Assembly (NCBI GenBank): GCA_011052165.1
Contig: DRJN01000416.1
Coordinates: 1 to 26,174, forward strand
Reading direction: 5' to 3'
DNA from: Gammaproteobacteria bacterium
GTDB lineage: Bacteria > Pseudomonadota > Gammaproteobacteria > UBA6429 > Thiohalophilaceae
Length of the DNA stretch: 26,174 nt
The notes under the pieces are model-generated. The model saw only the letters and a program-made list of their open reading frames with translations, was not told where the DNA came from and ran no database searches. This document shows positions 23,893 to 26,174 of the stretch, piece by piece; positions within the stretch are counted from its first letter, which is position 1; each line of letters begins with the position of its first letter. The translations under genes were made by a program, and so were the position numbers.

Positions 23893-25002
23893 TTATGTTA
23901 TGGGTACAGAATATGTCTTTTGGGTGCTTTTGTCTTCCAGAATTAGAACATCACCACTGTCCACTTCAGTGGACACTTGCACCTCTTCCTGGCTCTGATT
24001 GAGCATTTCATCCAAAAATGGCTCATCACCGCGCATCAATCGGACGGATAACTGCGCGTCTCCCACCCTTTTTACCCGAACGTGAATGACGCCCTCCGAC
24101 TCAATGATGGATAACCACAACTCGCAAAGATCCTCCAGCCGATAACCGACATTGACCGGCTCATCCGCATCCTGGCCCAGGGGATGGGTAATCACCGCCT
24201 GCGGCGTAAATGCCAATTGTCGTCCGGCGGTCCATTGTTCAAGTGCCCGGGCGCTACGCTTGAGCGCTGCGGCTGCCCACAGTGCGCCTGCCGATGACGT
24301 GCTGGTCTGGCTCAGCCGCCTGGCAAGACCGGTGTAAGCCCGTTGATAGATCCATCTTGGATCGTCCTTCGGATCAGCCAGGGGTGTGCCGGTGACAACC
24401 GCATAACCACCGACCTTGCGCAGGCCAACCTTGCCCGGAAACGGTGGCCCGGCATTAGCCGCAATGCTGCCTTTGAACTCGCGGGCCATGGCATACACAG
24501 CCTCCATTCTGTCCGGCGAGAGTGTGCCGAGCACATCACATCGCTTAGGCAGTTTGACCTCGACCGGATTCCATACCTGCACCATGCCAAAGGCAGAGTA
24601 GAACGGACCATCTTCCTCCTGCAACACAAAATCCGACACACCGGCGTAATCGCACTCACCGACGGCCAACCAGCCGCGCCATGTTCCCTGCCTGGTTTTT
24701 TGCGCCAGCAACACTCCGATCTCACATGTGACACCCAATTTCTCCAGGGACGGCAACCGGACGATCAGGCCCGGCTGCGGTGAACCGCTGTAGGCGGCTT
24801 GGTTGGCCGCCACGTGGCGATCAATCATCTCCCCAATATGCGGTGGCACTGATTCGGTGGGACGCATGTAAAAACCTTCGGGCAAATCTACCCCGGTTGT
24901 CTGCTCCTGCATACGGGGTTCCGCATCCTGAGTCGACGCCCGCACACGTGAGTTAAGCGCCATAACGATTCCTACAACTGGCGGCCATAGATTGCGCATC
25001 AT
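23893..25002 (-). CDS. Unrecognised protein between sigma factor and CHAT protease
   Basis: This protein of about 369 residues matches no family I know. It is soluble apart from a short hydrophobic stretch near the start (WPPVVGIVMAL). The middle has mixed strand/helix character (GLIVRLPSLEKLGVTCEIGVL; GWLAVGECDYAGV). The last 75 residues are rich in strands and acidic residues (VRVKRVGDAQLSVRLM; EVDSGDVLILEDK), like a beta-sandwich. The start at 25002 is chosen because its ATG overlaps the TGA of the 30-codon ORF upstream; ATG 25035 has no good ribosome site. Its place between a sigma factor and a CHAT protease is like Csx30 in type III-E CRISPR loci, which restrains a sigma factor and is cleaved by the protease. 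This comparison rests on gene order only. Confidence 0.65.
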   Translation of the reverse strand: MMRNLWPPVVGIVMALNSRVRASTQDAEPRMQEQTTGVDLPEGFYMRPTESVPPHIGEMIDRHVAANQAAYSGSPQPGLIVRLPSLEKLGVTCEIGVLLAQKTRQGTWRGWLAVGECDYAGVSDFVLQEEDGPFYSAFGMVQVWNPVEVKLPKRCDVLGTLSPDRMEAVYAMAREFKGSIAANAGPPFPGKVGLRKVGGYAVVTGTPLADPKDDPRWIYQRAYTGLARRLSQTSTSSAGALWAAAALKRSARALEQWTAGRQLAFTPQAVITHPLGQDADEPVNVGYRLEDLCELWLSIIESEGVIHVRVKRVGDAQLSVRLMRGDEPFLDEMLNQSQEEVQVSTEVDSGDVLILEDKSTQKTYSVPIT

Positions 25003-25091
25003 TCCAACACCATTCCAAATGCCAACTGCGGCCATAAGTCCGCGCCTGCCACATTGTACATTTCAGTGTACATTTCAGTTGTCATTGCCAT
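24999..25091 (-). CDS. Small ORF, 30 codons, with TEMYTEMY repeat
   Basis: The frame MAMTTEMYTEMYNVAGADLW runs on to a TGA that overlaps the ATG of the next gene. It starts 3 bases after the sigma factor stop, and AAGGAG lies 8 bases before its ATG. A 12-base unit, CTGAAATGTACA, occurs twice in tandem (25055-25078), producing the repeated TEMY. It may be a coupling peptide or small regulator. The chance of a spurious ORF is moderate. Confidence 0.4.
   Translation of the reverse strand: MAMTTEMYTEMYNVAGADLWPQLAFGMVLE
25055..25078. repeat. Tandem 12-base repeat, two copies
   Basis: The plus-strand unit TGTACATTTCAG is present twice without a gap, between the sigma factor gene and the next large gene. 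It lies in the small ORF, where it codes for two TEMY blocks. TGTACA is itself palindromic, so the pair could also be a binding site for a regulator. Confidence 0.7.
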
Positions 25092-25093
25092 CC

Positions 25094-25876
25094 TTATGTC
25101 TCCTTATACAAAGACAACGCGACCAGGCAGAGTATTTCCAAAGCACAGTTTATCTCATCGCGATTATCCCGGTGCACCTTGGTCCCTAGGCCAGTCAACC
25201 ACTGGCCTAGCATGGTATCTTTGTAACCTGCAAAATCACCGATATCACTTTTCATCAGTGTGATGCCCAGCTTCTGGGCCTTCACGTGGTAAGAGGCAAT
25301 CTGGTAGCGCTTGCCTATCTTGCATAGCGGAATGCTGTCGTATTCCGGACACCATGATAGGGCCAGGTATAATCGCACCCACTCCTCGGAGGATCCCAGA
25401 AACTCCCGTGCCTTGTATGCGATATGCCGGTCTCTTTTACCATTATAGAGGTCTTCTACCGGGTCCGGATCATCCGGCGATCCGGGTGTCACGTCTACAT
25501 CATCTACGGGAACCATCTCAATCCGACGATCCATTTCATTGATTCGGTCAATGAGAAACAACCGGTAGTACCCACATAGGGCGTTGGTATGCACATACTG
25601 GTGCGCATAGACCCTGTCTTCACGCGCGGGTTGCAATACTTTTGCAATATAAAAATAGTGCACGAGATCCTCTTCGACAAATCCGTATTGCGCCAGTGGT
25701 ATGTAGTACGTGTGGAAGCGGTAGCGACTTTGCGAGCTGGTCAAGATGTCCACTATCAACAGATATAGCTCACCCTCTTCTTTGTCAGACAAGGTCTCTC
25801 TCCGACGCCAAAGATCGTTTAGCCGTTTGTCTCTGGGGTCTTTTGGCGGTTGTTTACTAGACACAGGTTGATTCAA
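25094..25876 (-). CDS. Sigma-70 family (ECF-like) RNA polymerase sigma factor
   Basis: The 260-residue protein has a region-2-like part (about residues 35-118) with EEDLVHYFYIAKVLQP and YYRLFLIDRINEMDRR, the latter resembling region 2.4 and its DNA-contacting R/D pattern. A linker rich in D and P follows (about 122-142). Then comes a region-4-like part (about 155-205) with GSSEEWVRLYLALSW and a helix-turn-helix-like IGKRYQIASYHVKAQKLGI. The last 50 residues are an extension not found in minimal ECF factors. The start is TTG at 25876 without a clear ribosome site; GTG at 25864 is the alternative. As first gene of the cluster it is expected to control expression, possibly of its own neighbours. 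The sequence is divergent, so family placement is moderately sure. Confidence 0.6.
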   Translation of the reverse strand: MNQPVSSKQPPKDPRDKRLNDLWRRRETLSDKEEGELYLLIVDILTSSQSRYRFHTYYIPLAQYGFVEEDLVHYFYIAKVLQPAREDRVYAHQYVHTNALCGYYRLFLIDRINEMDRRIEMVPVDDVDVTPGSPDDPDPVEDLYNGKRDRHIAYKAREFLGSSEEWVRLYLALSWCPEYDSIPLCKIGKRYQIASYHVKAQKLGITLMKSDIGDFAGYKDTMLGQWLTGLGTKVHRDNRDEINCALEILCLVALSLYKET

Positions 25877-25961
25877 CGTCGCGTTTTAATTTCGTTATTT
25901 AATTGCATGGGCACTTCTATTAATTGATAATCCCTTCCACCCCACAGGGGGGTACCGAGGT

Positions 25962-26049
25962 CCCTCCGGGAGAAGGTTAGGATGAGGGGATATTAAAATC
26001 AATAACTTATCTTTGTTTTATTCCCTCACCCTCGCCCTCTCCCGGAGGG
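25962..26049. repeat. REP/MITE-like hairpin element
   Basis: Two arms of about 29 bases face each other around a 31-base AT-rich centre. The left arm begins CCCTCCGGGAGA and the right arm ends TCTCCCGGAGGG. The outer 12 bases are perfectly complementary; the inner parts are imperfect. CCCTCACCCT / CTCTCCCGGAGGG arms of this type are typical of dispersed palindromic elements in gammaproteobacterial intergenic regions. It separates the minus-strand cluster from a plus-strand gene and may also act as transcription barrier. Confidence 0.7.
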
Positions 26050-26101
26050 CTGACTATTGGACACACTGGACACGGGGACAAGAAGTTGCTATTGTTGGCG
26101 C

Positions 26102-26174
26102 ATGCAATTATACGGGCAAGAGTTTGGATTGGCTATGGTGGATCGGATTCGTAGCGCCATTGTAGCGGATGAGA
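26102..26174 (+). CDS. 5' end of a plus-strand gene, possibly IS-associated DUF4338/DruA-like
   Basis: The open frame from ATG 26102 to the window edge gives 24 residues, MQLYGQEFGLAMVDRIRSAI plus four more. The beginning resembles the start of IS-linked proteins of the DUF4338/DruA type, which open with a short YGxEF segment and a helix with RIR. The match is short and made by eye. The right edge cuts the gene. If correct, an insertion element borders the cluster. Confidence 0.4.
   Translation, partial: MQLYGQEFGLAMVDRIRSAIVADE

Noticed and set aside
21581..26174. A CRISPR array expected from the likeness to type III-E loci
   Set aside because: No regularly spaced direct repeats and no Cas7-like or Cas1/Cas2-like genes are present in the window; only a two-copy 12-base tandem repeat is seen.

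Overview
The window reads as bacterial chromosome, probably from a Gram-negative proteobacterium. It carries lipoprotein signals, a receiver plus sigma-54-type AAA+ protein, a YidD homologue and a hairpin of two CCCTC-rich arms like those common in gammaproteobacteria. The phylum is an inference; no rRNA or other marker gene is present. Almost every gene is on the minus strand, so transcription runs from right to left, and most junctions are overlaps or gaps of a few bases.

Right part (about 26174 to 21396). A REP/MITE-like hairpin (25962-26049) and the start of a plus-strand gene resembling an IS-associated protein (26102 to the window edge) mark the border. Then, on the minus strand, come a sigma-70-like factor, a 30-residue ORF with a repeat, an unrecognised protein of about 369 residues, and a CHAT-type caspase-like protease with a TPR-like C-terminal half. 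The order sigma factor, unknown protein, TPR/CHAT protease resembles the effector part of type III-E CRISPR loci (Csx29 protease, Csx30, sigma factor), but no CRISPR array or Cas gene is visible here.

Middle (21395 to 15432). A four-TM protein, two exported von Willebrand A proteins (one periplasmic or membrane-tethered, one a lipoprotein with two C-terminal TM helices) and two small membrane proteins form an envelope-directed set. They are followed by a broken DnaJ-type zinc-finger minigene, a DUF4177-like protein, a stand-alone YidD-like protein and a gene that looks decayed. Between 14998 and 15431 there is no gene, but several palindromes and a direct repeat suggest a control region.

Left part (14997 to 183). 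Thirteen tightly packed genes form what looks like one operon of about 14.8 kb. They are a lipoprotein ABC substrate-binding protein, an unknown protein, a glutamine-dependent asparagine-synthase-like amidotransferase, the ABC ATPase and permease of a NitT/TauT-type importer, an MtxX/phosphotransacetylase-fold protein, a leaderless substrate-binding-protein-like protein ending in a nine-cysteine region, three unrecognised proteins (one receiver-like), a receiver/AAA+ protein without a visible Fis-type HTH, a large protein ending in a two-TM ion-channel-like module with an altered filter, and a radical SAM protein with an unusual CX4CX2C cluster motif. My reading, which is inference, is that a small molecule is imported and modified, a cytosolic binding-protein homologue senses it, and receiver/AAA+ components pass the signal to a membrane effector. 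I do not know this gene combination as a described system.
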